From the NCBI GenBank assembly GCA_034722275.1, contig JAYENW010000020.1:11378-75377 (forward strand): 64,000 nucleotides of DNA, given 5' to 3'. This document shows, one piece after another, positions 50,837 to 59,556 of the stretch. The number at the start of each line of letters is the position of its first letter. Within the stretch, counting starts at the first letter, position 1. Both the position numbers and the translations under genes were made by a program. The notes beneath the pieces were generated by a model. The model was given only the letters and a program-made list of their open reading frames with translations, did no database searches and was not told the DNA's origin. The stretch is from M55B177 sp034722275. Lineage in GTDB: Bacteria > Chloroflexota > Dehalococcoidia > GIF9 > AB-539-J10.

Positions 50837-50976
50837 CCGTTTATTAAGCTTTAAACAGCGAAGTTAGGTGATAATATATGTTACTTCCTATTGCGGAACA
50901 CAAGTGCTCTTGTCCTCATCTGGTTGATAAAATATGGCCTGGCTTTAATAGTGACCCTCTTTTAAACAATGAGGGT

Positions 50977-51006
50977 TTGACATATTAGTAGGAAAAATCA
51001 TACAAT
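50977..51006 (+). promoter_or_regulatory. Promoter of the AbrB-ABC operon
   Basis: TTGACA at 50977-50982 and TACAAT at 51001-51006 with an 18 bp spacer. Just upstream, ACCCTC (50954-50959) faces GAGGGT (50971-50976), an inverted repeat ending at the -35 box and thus a candidate operator, or the MFS terminator. A second TATAAT at 51012-51017 has no partner -35. Confidence 0.55.
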
Positions 51007-51035
51007 ACTGATATAATTTGTTGCAGGAGGGAAAG

Positions 51036-51326
51036 ATGGAGCAGGCAAACAAGCGTGCAGTGGGTAAATGCTTTGGCTCTACCGCGGTCGGTCCTCGTGG
51101 GCAACTGGTGATTCCAGCAGAAGCCCGAAAAGAGCTGGGCATAGATGTTGGTACCAAGCTCCTGGTTTTCAGTCATTTCCAGGGCAAGGGGCTTATCTTT
51201 GTCAAGGTTGAGGCAGTGGAGGAGTTACTTAATACCATGAGCCGCAGAGTCGAAGAATTTGCCAGTTTGCTGAGGAAAAGTGAAACTGATGATATAGGAG
51301 CAAAGAGTGAAAGCCATCAAGGTTGA
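51036..51326 (+). CDS. AbrB/SpoVT-type transcriptional regulator
   Basis: A 96-residue protein with an AbrB swapped-hairpin domain (about 15-60): GPRGQLVIPAEARKELGIDVGTK, then LLVFSHFQGKGLIFVK. A C-terminal helix (VEELLNTMSRRVEEFASLL) may dimerise. ATG 51036 follows AGGAGGGAAAG. The gene overlaps the first ABC ATPase by 20 bp, so it probably regulates its own export operon. Confidence 0.87.
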   Translation: MEQANKRAVGKCFGSTAVGPRGQLVIPAEARKELGIDVGTKLLVFSHFQGKGLIFVKVEAVEELLNTMSRRVEEFASLLRKSETDDIGAKSESHQG

Positions 51327-52248
51327 TAATTTGACCAGAACCTTTGGCCATCTTGTTGCTGTGAACCATATCTCTTTTGAAGTTGGAGAAGGAGAGATTT
51401 TTGGTTTTCTGGGCGCCAATGGAGCTGGCAAAACGACTACTATGATGATGTTAGCCACAGCGCTCATTCCTACATCTGGTTCAGCTACAGTATGTGGATA
51501 TGATATCCTCAAAAAGAAGAATAAAGTCAGAGAATCTATGAGCATTGTCTTTGAGGAATTGAGCCTGGATATTAATCTTACCGGCAGAGAGAATCTCGAC
51601 TTTCATGCCAGAATGTATCACCTTCCCAGAAAAGTCAGGGAAGAGAGAGTAAACCAGGCTTTGGATTTGGTGGGATTGAGAAATAAACAAAACATACTGG
51701 CCAAACACTATTCTGGTGGCATGCAGCGCAGACTTGAGATAGCCAGGGGGATGCTCAATTGTCCCGAAGTCTTATTTCTGGATGAGCCGACTTTAGGTCT
51801 GGATGTGCAGACGAGAAGGATGTTATGGGACTATGCCAGGAAGTTGAATAGAGAGTTTGGTGTCACCATATTGTTAACTACGCATTATGTGGAAGAGGCT
51901 GATTATCTCTGTGGTAAGATAGCTATTTTAGAGCAGGGTAAGATTGTGATAACAGGTACCCCTGACGAATTAAAGAATTCTCTTGGTGATAGCCTGTTGT
52001 CTATCAAACTTTCCCGTGGCTCAAGCAGCGATATGGTGAAGCTGCTTGGTCAGGTGAGTTGGGTCAAAAAGGTTAGCCTGCGTGATGGCTGGCTGGATTT
52101 GGCTGTGGAGTCTGAAGGGACAAAGATACCCGAAATAGTTAAATTTGCCAGAGACCATGGATTTGCTGTTTCCTCTGTCAGTCAGCATAAGCCAAGTTTA
52201 GAGGATGCCTTTTTATATTATGCTGGGAAAAGGTTAGAAAATGAGTGA
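51307..52248 (+). CDS. ABC-2 exporter ATP-binding protein 1 (DrrA-like)
   Basis: A 313-residue ATPase with Walker A GANGAGKTTTMMM, signature YSGGMQRRLEIARG, Walker B VLFLDEPTLGLDVQTR and switch His in LLTTHYVEEAD; the C-terminal about 80 residues are the accessory domain of this type. The Q-loop position reads IVFEELS, with Glu where the tandem partner has Gln (IVFQDS). GTG 51307 starts inside the AbrB gene; the next ATPase overlaps by 8 bp. Confidence 0.9.
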   Translation: MKAIKVDNLTRTFGHLVAVNHISFEVGEGEIFGFLGANGAGKTTTMMMLATALIPTSGSATVCGYDILKKKNKVRESMSIVFEELSLDINLTGRENLDFHARMYHLPRKVREERVNQALDLVGLRNKQNILAKHYSGGMQRRLEIARGMLNCPEVLFLDEPTLGLDVQTRRMLWDYARKLNREFGVTILLTTHYVEEADYLCGKIAILEQGKIVITGTPDELKNSLGDSLLSIKLSRGSSSDMVKLLGQVSWVKKVSLRDGWLDLAVESEGTKIPEIVKFARDHGFAVSSVSQHKPSLEDAFLYYAGKRLENE

Positions 52249-53236
52249 AATTGTAGAAATTGAAAATCTGACCAGGGAATTTGATGGCCTCGTAGCAGTA
52301 GACCATATCAACTTGAGCATAAAAGAAGGGGAGATATTTGGCTTTCTTGGCCCCAATGGAGCTGGGAAGACAACTACTACCAAGGTGCTGTGCACTTTGC
52401 TTAATCCCACCTCAGGCTGGGCGAAGGTCTGTGGTTATGATGTTGTGCGAGATAGAAATAGTGTCCGGGAATGCATGGGAATTGTCTTTCAGGATTCCTG
52501 CAGTGATAAATTCCTTACTGGTAGGGAGAATCTGGATTTTCATGCCCGTATGTATCATATGGACAGGAAAACCAGGGAAGAAAGGATAACGGAAGTACTG
52601 GACTTGCTGGAGCTAAAGGGGAAAGAAAATATCAAGATCAGCGATTGTTCTGGCGGCATACAACGCAGGTTTGAGGTTGCCAGGGGCTTTATGAATCATC
52701 CCAAAGTCTTGTTTTTAGATGAGCCAACCCTGGGCCTGGATATACAAACTAGAAGAAATTTATGGGAGTATATCCGAATGCTCAATCAAAAAGAAGGCAC
52801 AACGATAGTTCTCACCACTCACTATATAGAAGAAGCAGAGCGTCTCTGTCACCGTGTGGCGGTTATTGACCACGGGAAAATAGCAGTTGTAGATAGCCCC
52901 AATAAGTTGAAGAAAGCGGTTGGTGTTAATTTGATTTCATTACAGGTCGCCAGTGGAATAAGCGATGGTTTGCTGGATTTGTTGAATGGACTTGATTGGA
53001 TAAAGGAAGTTACGATGTATAATAGTTCGCTGGAACTGAGTATTGAGGGAGGTGAAGAAAGAGTTCCTCAGCTTGTTGACTTTACCGATGAGTGTGGAAT
53101 GGTCATAGCATCCATTGATTTACACGAACCCAGTTTGGAGGATGCCTTTCTGCACTATACCGGAAGAGCGATAAGGGAAGAAGAAGGAAGTGTAAAGAAG
53201 CTGCGGAAAGTAAGAAGGGCCAGGAGGAGAAGCTAA
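52241..53236 (+). CDS. ABC-2 exporter ATP-binding protein 2 (DrrA-like)
   Basis: A 331-residue ATPase similar over its length to its upstream neighbour: Walker A GPNGAGKTTTTKV, intact Q-loop IVFQDS, signature CSGGIQRRFEVARG, Walker B VLFLDEPTLGLDIQTR, VLTTHYIEEAE. It has a basic C-terminal tail (RKVRRARRRS). Two tandem ATPases and one permease gene suggest an asymmetric heterodimer of ATPases. It is 4 bp before the permease. Confidence 0.92.
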   Translation: MSEIVEIENLTREFDGLVAVDHINLSIKEGEIFGFLGPNGAGKTTTTKVLCTLLNPTSGWAKVCGYDVVRDRNSVRECMGIVFQDSCSDKFLTGRENLDFHARMYHMDRKTREERITEVLDLLELKGKENIKISDCSGGIQRRFEVARGFMNHPKVLFLDEPTLGLDIQTRRNLWEYIRMLNQKEGTTIVLTTHYIEEAERLCHRVAVIDHGKIAVVDSPNKLKKAVGVNLISLQVASGISDGLLDLLNGLDWIKEVTMYNSSLELSIEGGEERVPQLVDFTDECGMVIASIDLHEPSLEDAFLHYTGRAIREEEGSVKKLRKVRRARRRS

Positions 53237-53240
53237 CAAT

Positions 53241-54038
53241 ATGCCAGCGCTGAGAGCGACAAAATTAATTGACCCACTGCCGATTTACACCATGTGGCTG
53301 AGGCAGATAAAGAGATTCTTAAGAGTGAAGGCTCGTCTCGCCAGTTCAATATTGATGCCATTTCTCTTTCTTGCTTTTCTGGGGCTGCCGTTGAGCTTTA
53401 TGCCTGCCAGAGAGATACCGGGAATGCCAGCGGGCATGAGTTTCCTTGATTTTCTAGCTCCGGGCATAGTGGGCATGACTCTGTTGTTTGCTGCCACGAT
53501 GTCAGGAGCCTCAGTTATCTGGGATAAGGAGTTTGGCTTTCTCAAAGAGGTACTTGTAGCTCCAGTTAACCGCTTTTCAATCATATTGGGCAGGAGTTTG
53601 GGGGGCATGACTACAGCCATCATACAGGCTCTCATCATAATAGGCATAGCAGTGGCTATGGGGGTTAAGTTAACCGGAGTCTCGGGCTTTTTCCTGTCAA
53701 TCGTCTTTATGATTCTTACTTGTGCTACTTTTACCGGATTTGGCTTGATTCTGGCTACCAGGCTGGGTGATACGGAAGGTTTTATGTCTATAATGAACTT
53801 GATAGTGATGCCCATATTTTTCCTCTCTGGTGCCTTTTTCCCCTTGCAAACTATGCCAGCAGGAATCAGATACATAATGTATCTTGACCCGCTCACATAT
53901 GGAGTGGATGGATTAAGGGGCACTTTAGTTGGTGGCGCTGCCTTCCCTTTATGGCTGGATTTTGTGGTTCTTTTCGTCTTATCAATAATCTTGGCAGGTT
54001 TAGGTGCTTATTTCTTTTCTAAAATGGAGGCTGATTAA
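53241..54038 (+). CDS. ABC-2 type exporter permease (DrrB-like)
   Basis: A 265-residue membrane protein with six helices. The family pattern is seen in the N-terminal RQIKRFLRVKARLASSI, the central DKEFGFLKEVLVAPVNRFSIILGR, and IFFLSGAFFPLQTMPAGIRYI before LDPLTYGVDGLRG. It forms the pore for the two ATPases upstream. The substrate is unknown; drug or lipid export is common in the family. Confidence 0.9.
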   Translation: MPALRATKLIDPLPIYTMWLRQIKRFLRVKARLASSILMPFLFLAFLGLPLSFMPAREIPGMPAGMSFLDFLAPGIVGMTLLFAATMSGASVIWDKEFGFLKEVLVAPVNRFSIILGRSLGGMTTAIIQALIIIGIAVAMGVKLTGVSGFFLSIVFMILTCATFTGFGLILATRLGDTEGFMSIMNLIVMPIFFLSGAFFPLQTMPAGIRYIMYLDPLTYGVDGLRGTLVGGAAFPLWLDFVVLFVLSIILAGLGAYFFSKMEAD

Positions 54039-54086
54039 AGGGAAATAAGAGATAAGTATATCTTACGGGGTATATTTGTGAGGTAA

Positions 54087-54512
54087 ATGATGAGGAAAAG
54101 AAAAGGATACACTGTATATACCATTTTAACTACCCTGGCTGAAGAAGCAGCTCTGGCAGCAATTGTGCTCCTAGGATTACCTTTGCTGGGGATAAACATC
54201 CCCTGGTGGGGGCTAGTTCTAATGATGGCTGCCGTGGCTGCTTGTTCCTATATAACCTATTGGCTTTGCCAGAGGACGCTGCACAAGGAAGCAATAGTTG
54301 GACCTGAGACGATGATTGGCGCTAAGGGCAAGGCAACCTGCCAAATTGCTCCGGAGGGCTATGTGCGAGTTGAGGGTGAATTATGGAAAGCAGTGTCAGC
54401 TGGTATATCTGTGGATGTGGGTGAGGAAGTTATTGTCGTGGGACGCGACGAACTTACTTTAGTGGTAACTCTTTTGACTGAGGATGATAAGAGCACATAT
54501 AATTACTCCTAA
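54087..54512 (+). CDS. NfeD-like membrane protein with OB-fold domain
   Basis: A 141-residue protein with two N-terminal helices (about 20-60) and a C-terminal OB-fold: GPETMIGAKGKATCQIAPEGYVRVEGELWKA shows the NfeD pattern of G-x-A, E-G-x-V and V-x-G-x-x-W. NfeD-C domains associate with membrane proteases or flotillin-like proteins in other bacteria; none is adjacent here. ATG 54087 is used. Overlaps the transglutaminase-like gene by 29 bp. Confidence 0.82.
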   Translation: MMRKRKGYTVYTILTTLAEEAALAAIVLLGLPLLGINIPWWGLVLMMAAVAACSYITYWLCQRTLHKEAIVGPETMIGAKGKATCQIAPEGYVRVEGELWKAVSAGISVDVGEEVIVVGRDELTLVVTLLTEDDKSTYNYS

Positions 54513-55191
54513 AATAGACACATGTTTATTGAAAGCAGTCTTTCAAAGATATTTTGTCCTCCTGCTAATACTTTGGGTGCTTTTTGTGCTCTATCCCAAC
54601 CCCTTAAAACTGGGTATTAGTGTCCAAAGGCTTTTTAGCCCGGATATCGATCCTGACACTGTTGAAACTGTACTGGGGGATTTTCCCTCTGAGCCTGGAG
54701 CTATAGAAAAAATGGTTCTGGCTGAAATACCTTACCGCTATGACTGGGAAATTCATGGCATGCCCTGGTATTTCCCTACGGTTGGAGAGATATTGAAGAA
54801 AGAAGAGGGGGATTGCAAGGCCCGCGCCATAGTTCTCGCCTCCATTCTGGAAGCAAAAAACATTCCCTATCATCTCAATTGTTCACCAATACATGTTTGG
54901 GTAGAATACGAGGGTAAACCTGAGACTTCGCTGGAGAATGCCAGTGTCAAGTTTTATCAGCAGGACCCCGCGACAGGTGAAAGATGGTTCCAATTTCCTG
55001 AAATTGAACTGCGTCAGGTAATGGATTCCTTCTGGCATGCTTTTTGGAATCCCATGCCTGGGGGCAGGAAAGCTCTTCTGCTCTCAGGTTTATTCACTCT
55101 GGGGGCAGTCAGAGTGACTTTGTTTGCCAAAAAGAAATCAGTATATTTTTCCAAAGATGGGCTAAACAAACACTCTTATCTTGCGTTTTAG
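54484..55191 (+). CDS. Transglutaminase-like cysteine protease-fold protein
   Basis: A 235-residue protein with one N-terminal membrane helix (about 23-38), so the bulk is probably extracytoplasmic. Catalytic Cys111 lies in EEGDCKARAIVLASILE and His137 in SPIHVWVEYEG, the transglutaminase-core pattern; the third residue is not clear. A second hydrophobic segment lies near 200-210. It overlaps the NfeD gene, so co-expression is likely. The target (peptide or protein processing) is unknown. Confidence 0.75.
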   Translation: MIRAHIITPKIDTCLLKAVFQRYFVLLLILWVLFVLYPNPLKLGISVQRLFSPDIDPDTVETVLGDFPSEPGAIEKMVLAEIPYRYDWEIHGMPWYFPTVGEILKKEEGDCKARAIVLASILEAKNIPYHLNCSPIHVWVEYEGKPETSLENASVKFYQQDPATGERWFQFPEIELRQVMDSFWHAFWNPMPGGRKALLLSGLFTLGAVRVTLFAKKKSVYFSKDGLNKHSYLAF

Positions 55192-55249
55192 AGCGAAGTT
55201 GCTGTTATAATAAGCACTTTGTCAAAAATAAAAAGGGGAAAAAGAAAAA

Positions 55250-56473
55250 ATGAAAAAATGGCTGGCTTTAATAATAACTGTTTGCTTGCTGAGCGCGGTG
55301 TTCACCGGCTGTGCTCGCTCTGAGGCCACTCCACAGGATACTGCTGTGGTTAGTCGTGGCGAGCTGGTGATAAGTGTTTCTGTAAGTGGTAATCTGGAAA
55401 TGCCTCACAAGATGGATTTATCCTTCGGGACTACAGGTACAGTGACAGAGGTACTCGTAAGTGAAGGAGATAAGGTAAACAAGGATCAAGTGTTAGCTAA
55501 ACTTGATGCACGCTCCCTGGAATTAAATGTGACGATGGCACAGGCTAGATGTGAAGCGTCCTGGGCTGAATATGAAATGGCTGAAAACAGGCTGATGCAA
55601 ACAATTTATCCCTATTATACCTATACTCATACCAGCGACTTACCCGGGACATGGTTAACGCTGGAGAAAGCTCAGGCTAATTTGGAAGAAGCAGAGAAAC
55701 TGCTGGAGCAGGGGAATATTGATGAGGCACAAAAGTTGCTGGAACAAGTACAGGAAGATTTGGATAAGGCGCAAAAGAAATTGCAGTCCAGAACATGGCA
55801 ATTGCCTTTTTCTGTTAAATTGGTGGAATTGCAGGTAGATGAAGCCAAAGCTGGTTTGGATATAGCCAAAGCAGAGTTAGCCCGATCTGAGTTAGAGCTG
55901 GACAAGGCAACAATTGTTGCTCCCTTTGATGGCATTGTGACTGATGTCATGATAAAGGAAGGGCAGCAGCTTTCAGCTATGAACTATGTTAATCCGGCGG
56001 TATCTTTGGTTGACCCTGGCGAAATAAAAATGGATGGTGTTATTGATGAGGTGGATATCGCTAAGGTGAAATTAGGACAGAGGGCGGTTGTTACTCTGGA
56101 TGCCTTGCCTGATAAAGAAGTGAATGGCATAGTAACTTTCATTTCTCAGGCGGGCACAGTCAAAGCAGGGGTGGTATCTTACCAAACGACGATAACTTTG
56201 CAAAATCCAGATAAAGAGCTTAGGGATGGTATGAGTGCTACTGCCGACATTATTATCGAGTGTCATGGAGATGTCTTGCTGATACCAAACCGTGCTATCC
56301 AGGGTAGTTGGGAAAAACCCTGGGTAGAAGTGATTGCAGATGACGGAACTGAGAAAAGAGAAATCGCCCTGGGCTTATCAGATGGCATAAATGCTGAGGT
56401 TTTGTCGGGATTAAAGGAGGGAGAGGTGGTAGTATTGCCTTCTGTATCACATATGCCCTTTGGCTTTATGTAG
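55250..56473 (+). CDS. MacA/HlyD-type periplasmic adaptor (membrane fusion) lipoprotein
   Basis: A 407-residue adaptor. A lipoprotein signal with VFTGC (Cys21) starts it; the lipoyl-like half motifs are GTTGTVTEVLVSEGDKVNKDQVLAKLD and ATIVAPFDGIVTDVMIKEGQ, around a coiled coil (about 95-215, with LEEAEKLLEQGNIDEAQKLL). A beta-barrel domain follows. It forms an export unit with the macB-like genes 20 bp downstream. In a monoderm or single-membrane-type cell it would work without TolC. Confidence 0.9.
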   Translation: MKKWLALIITVCLLSAVFTGCARSEATPQDTAVVSRGELVISVSVSGNLEMPHKMDLSFGTTGTVTEVLVSEGDKVNKDQVLAKLDARSLELNVTMAQARCEASWAEYEMAENRLMQTIYPYYTYTHTSDLPGTWLTLEKAQANLEEAEKLLEQGNIDEAQKLLEQVQEDLDKAQKKLQSRTWQLPFSVKLVELQVDEAKAGLDIAKAELARSELELDKATIVAPFDGIVTDVMIKEGQQLSAMNYVNPAVSLVDPGEIKMDGVIDEVDIAKVKLGQRAVVTLDALPDKEVNGIVTFISQAGTVKAGVVSYQTTITLQNPDKELRDGMSATADIIIECHGDVLLIPNRAIQGSWEKPWVEVIADDGTEKREIALGLSDGINAEVLSGLKEGEVVVLPSVSHMPFGFM

Positions 56474-56492
56474 GTTCTTTTGTGGATGACAG

Positions 56493-57149
56493 ATGATTCA
56501 ACTCAATAATGTAACCAAGGTGTATAAAACAGGGGAAACAGAGGTTGTGGCGCTCAAAGAGATAAATTGTCGTATTGAGCAAGAAGAAATGATATCTATC
56601 ACGGGGCCATCGGGCTCAGGTAAATCCACGCTGATGAATATTCTTGGTTGTCTGGATGTGCCCAGTTCAGGGCGGTACCTGCTGGATGGAACCGAAGTTG
56701 GTAAACTCAGTGATAATGAATTAGCTGAGATAAGGAATAGGAAGATAGGTTTTGTCTTTCAGAGCTTTAATTTACTGCCCAGAAACACAGCGCTGGCCAA
56801 TGTGGAGATGCCGCTTATTTACAGTGGCGCTGGCAATCGGCGGCAGCGCGCCCTGCAAGCTCTGGAAGCCGTTGGCCTGGCTCATCGGGCCAAGCATATG
56901 CCCAGCGAGCTGGCTGGAGGAGAGCAACAAAGAGTGGCCATTGCCAGAGCACTGGTGAACAATCCCTCTATCATTCTGGCTGATGAGCCCACAGGCAATC
57001 TTGACACCAGGACCAGCAAAGAAATAATGCTGTTGTTCAAACAGTTGAATGAGAGGGGGATAACCATTGTTCTGGTTACTCATGAAGCAGATATTACTGC
57101 TTATACTGAGCGCACTATCAAAATTCGGGATGGGCAGATAGAAGAATGA
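56493..57149 (+). CDS. MacB/LolD-type ABC transporter ATP-binding protein
   Basis: A 218-residue ATPase with Walker A GPSGSGKSTLMNILG, Q-loop FVFQSFNLLPRNTALANVE, signature ELAGGEQQRVAIARAL, Walker B IILADEPTGNLDTR and VLVTHEADITAYT. The ELAGGEQQR and NILG stretches are typical of MacB/LolD/FtsE-like ATPases. It overlaps the permease by 4 bp. Confidence 0.95.
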   Translation: MIQLNNVTKVYKTGETEVVALKEINCRIEQEEMISITGPSGSGKSTLMNILGCLDVPSSGRYLLDGTEVGKLSDNELAEIRNRKIGFVFQSFNLLPRNTALANVEMPLIYSGAGNRRQRALQALEAVGLAHRAKHMPSELAGGEQQRVAIARALVNNPSIILADEPTGNLDTRTSKEIMLLFKQLNERGITIVLVTHEADITAYTERTIKIRDGQIEE

Positions 57150-58393
57150 AATTGCGGGATTGTTTGCGTACTGCTCTGCGGACTTTGGCTGCTAACAAAC
57201 TCAGGTCAGCTTTAACCATGCTGGGTATATTGGTTGGCGTAGCTGCGGTTGTCTCTATGGTATCTCTGACCAGGACAGAACAGGCTATGGTTAGAGAGTC
57301 CTTTGAATCGCTGGGAGCCAATCTTATATTTGTCACTTCGGGTAGTCCGAATAGCGGAGGGGGAATCGGAGGTGCATTGGCTACTTCCTCAACATTAACC
57401 CTGGAAGATGCTCAAGCGATTGCCAGTGATGCTCCTTCTGTAGCTATGGTGGCACCGGTAACGCAGGACACAACGCAGATAGTAGCTGGAGGGGAGAATG
57501 TGGGATCCTTAACTCTCGGTGTAACTCCTGAGTATCAATATGTACGCAACTTTGAGGTGGAGGAAGGCAACTTTATCACGGAGCAAGAGTATCGAGGAAA
57601 GACAAGGGTAGTCGTCTTGGGAAGCCAGTTGGCGGAAAACCTTTTTGGACAGATGTCTCCTGTAGGGCAGAAAATACGGATTAATGGGCGTCAGTTCACG
57701 GTTATTGGTGTTCTTAGAAGCAAGGGGGAGGCGTTTGGTGTGGAGGATCAATCGGCAATGGTTCCTTTGACTACGGCGCAGATAATCTTATCATCACAGC
57801 GTGCAGGTAGTGGCGGGCATACCATCCAGGCTGTTGCTGTTCAGGCAAAGAGCCGAGAGACCATAGACTCAGCTCAGTGGGAAATCAGTGATATCCTTCG
57901 GCAGCGTCATCATATCAGACCAGGTGAAGATGATGATTTTACCGTGATGAGCATGGGCGAGGTATCCCGTATGGCTGACCAGATGTATGCTATAGGAGAG
58001 CTTATTATGGGGGCCATAGCTGGCATTTCCCTGCTTGTCGGCGGCATTGGCATCATGAATATCATGCTGGTTTCGGTGACCGAGCGCACTAGGGAAATTG
58101 GCTTATGCAAGGCGCTGGGAGCAAGACGCCGTGATATTCTAACTCAGTTTCTTATTGAGTCTGCCGCTTTAAGTCTCTGTGGTGGTGCTGTAGGTATAGT
58201 TTTGGGCTGGCTTATACTTCAAGTTTTCTGCGCTGTGCTATCCAATATGGGATTCCCCTTTTCGCCAGTACTCTCCGGGGATGTCATTGCCGTAGCGGTA
58301 GGAGTGTCGATCTTTATTGGACTTGTCTCCGGGATTTATCCCGCAATGCGGGCCGCAAGGCTTAATCCTATTGAAGCCCTGCGCTATGAGTAA
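57146..58393 (+). CDS. MacB-type ABC transporter permease (FtsX fold)
   Basis: A 415-residue permease with an N-terminal helix (ALTMLGILVGVAAVVSMVSL), a large extracytoplasmic MacB_PCD domain (about 55-260), and three C-terminal helices with GIGIMNIMLVSVTERTREIGLCKALGA, the FtsX signature. It pairs with the MacA-like adaptor and the ATPase upstream. Substrate unknown; the family exports macrolides, peptides or lipoproteins. Confidence 0.92.
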   Translation: MKLRDCLRTALRTLAANKLRSALTMLGILVGVAAVVSMVSLTRTEQAMVRESFESLGANLIFVTSGSPNSGGGIGGALATSSTLTLEDAQAIASDAPSVAMVAPVTQDTTQIVAGGENVGSLTLGVTPEYQYVRNFEVEEGNFITEQEYRGKTRVVVLGSQLAENLFGQMSPVGQKIRINGRQFTVIGVLRSKGEAFGVEDQSAMVPLTTAQIILSSQRAGSGGHTIQAVAVQAKSRETIDSAQWEISDILRQRHHIRPGEDDDFTVMSMGEVSRMADQMYAIGELIMGAIAGISLLVGGIGIMNIMLVSVTERTREIGLCKALGARRRDILTQFLIESAALSLCGGAVGIVLGWLILQVFCAVLSNMGFPFSPVLSGDVIAVAVGVSIFIGLVSGIYPAMRAARLNPIEALRYE

Positions 58394-58397
58394 GCGG

Positions 58398-58964
58398 CTA
58401 CTTTCCCTGAATCAAGGATAAGAACTCCGAGCGGGTAACTGACTTGCTGCGGAAAGTCCCCCTTACTGCTGAGGTTATCACATTTGTTCCTGGCTTTTTA
58501 ATTCCTCGCATAATCATACACAGGTGCTCTGCCTGAATAACCACGCCTACACCCTCTGGTTTAAGAGCTTCGAAGATGGCGTCGGCAATTTGCTTGGTCA
58601 TCCTTTCTTGGAGCTGGGGGCGCCTGGCAAAGATTTCCACCACTCTGGCTAATTTGCTTACACCGACTATCTTGCCGCCAACCCTGGGGATGTAACCTAC
58701 ATGTGCCACTCCGTAAAAAGGGAGGAGATGGTGTTCACACATGGAATAAAAGGGTATGTCTCTCAGAATTACCATTTCGTAGTGTCCTTCTTCAAAGCCC
58801 ACAGATAGTTCGGCCTTGGGATCAGCGTCCAGTCCAGCAAAAAGCTCGGTGTACATTTCAGCCACTCGCTGTGGAGTATTCTTTATACTTTCCTGTGAAA
58901 GGGATTTGCCGAAGGCTTCAGTTATGGAAGCTATTGCCAGCTTGATTTTCTCCTGGTCAATCAC
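58398..58964 (-). CDS. folE: GTP cyclohydrolase I
   Basis: A 188-residue enzyme making dihydroneopterin triphosphate, the first step to folate. Zinc ligands Cys76 and His79 lie in SMCEHHLLPFYGVAHVGYIP, and the second Cys is in AEHLCMIMRG. RPQLQERMTKQIADAI and VRGTFRS are family sequences. Folate is needed for folD/fhs elsewhere in the window. It is the last gene in the minus-strand operon, its start just beyond the end of the flavin-reductase gene. Confidence 0.96.
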   Translation of the reverse strand: MIDQEKIKLAIASITEAFGKSLSQESIKNTPQRVAEMYTELFAGLDADPKAELSVGFEEGHYEMVILRDIPFYSMCEHHLLPFYGVAHVGYIPRVGGKIVGVSKLARVVEIFARRPQLQERMTKQIADAIFEALKPEGVGVVIQAEHLCMIMRGIKKPGTNVITSAVRGTFRSKSVTRSEFLSLIQGK

Positions 58965-59531
58965 TTAAATTCCTCGCTTTATAAAATGTGTGCTATTCTC
59001 ATTCAGGGTGACATAAAAATCAGAGCCGAGATAGAGAAGAGGCTTGATGTTATCCAGAGCAAGCACCTGTTTTTCGGTAAAGGCTTCTTCAAGAAAGTGC
59101 ACAGCAACAATTTTACCTACAACCCAGACATGATCGCCGTAAGGCCTGTTGTCCACAAGCTGGCATTCATAGGCGGCGTAAGCATCTTTGAATATCGGCA
59201 CTCCTGTTTTCAAAGGTTTTTCCTTTTCGATGTTGAACTTTTCAAATTTGTTTGTTTCCTGCCCTGAAGTGCCACCCAGAAATCCAGCGAGAGCTGCTTT
59301 TTCCCAGGGGATAAAGTTAATGCCGAACTCCTTGCTTTCAGTGATGAGCTTATAAGTGAATCTCTCTGCTGCGAGAGAGACGCCGTAGAGTGGTGGTTTG
59401 ATGCAAATTGAGCTGTGCCAGGCGCAAGTCATGGCATTGTCTTTACCTTTAGCGCTAGCAGTAACTATGGCTGCTATCTTGGGATAATGCTGGCTGAATT
59501 CTCCTGCATTTTCGCTAACAATCTTGGACAT
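58965..59531 (-). CDS. Flavin-reductase-like FMN-binding protein
   Basis: A 188-residue split-barrel flavoprotein. Seen are PKIAAIVTASAKGKDNAMTCAWHSSICIKPP, the FMN-binding strand region, AERFTYKLITESKEFGIN, and DAYAAYECQLVDN near 118. This places it in the FMN-binding flavin-reductase/flavoredoxin group. Electron partner unknown. It is directly adjacent to folE and 25 bp after thrC. Confidence 0.88.
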   Translation of the reverse strand: MSKIVSENAGEFSQHYPKIAAIVTASAKGKDNAMTCAWHSSICIKPPLYGVSLAAERFTYKLITESKEFGINFIPWEKAALAGFLGGTSGQETNKFEKFNIEKEKPLKTGVPIFKDAYAAYECQLVDNRPYGDHVWVVGKIVAVHFLEEAFTEKQVLALDNIKPLLYLGSDFYVTLNENSTHFIKRGI

Positions 59532-59556
59532 ATTTACCTCCCTATTATCCGGAATA

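Noticed and set aside
53285..53923. A 212-residue minus-strand frame
   Set aside because: It is the antisense of the ABC-2 permease gene, whose membrane helices and family motifs are clear on the plus strand.
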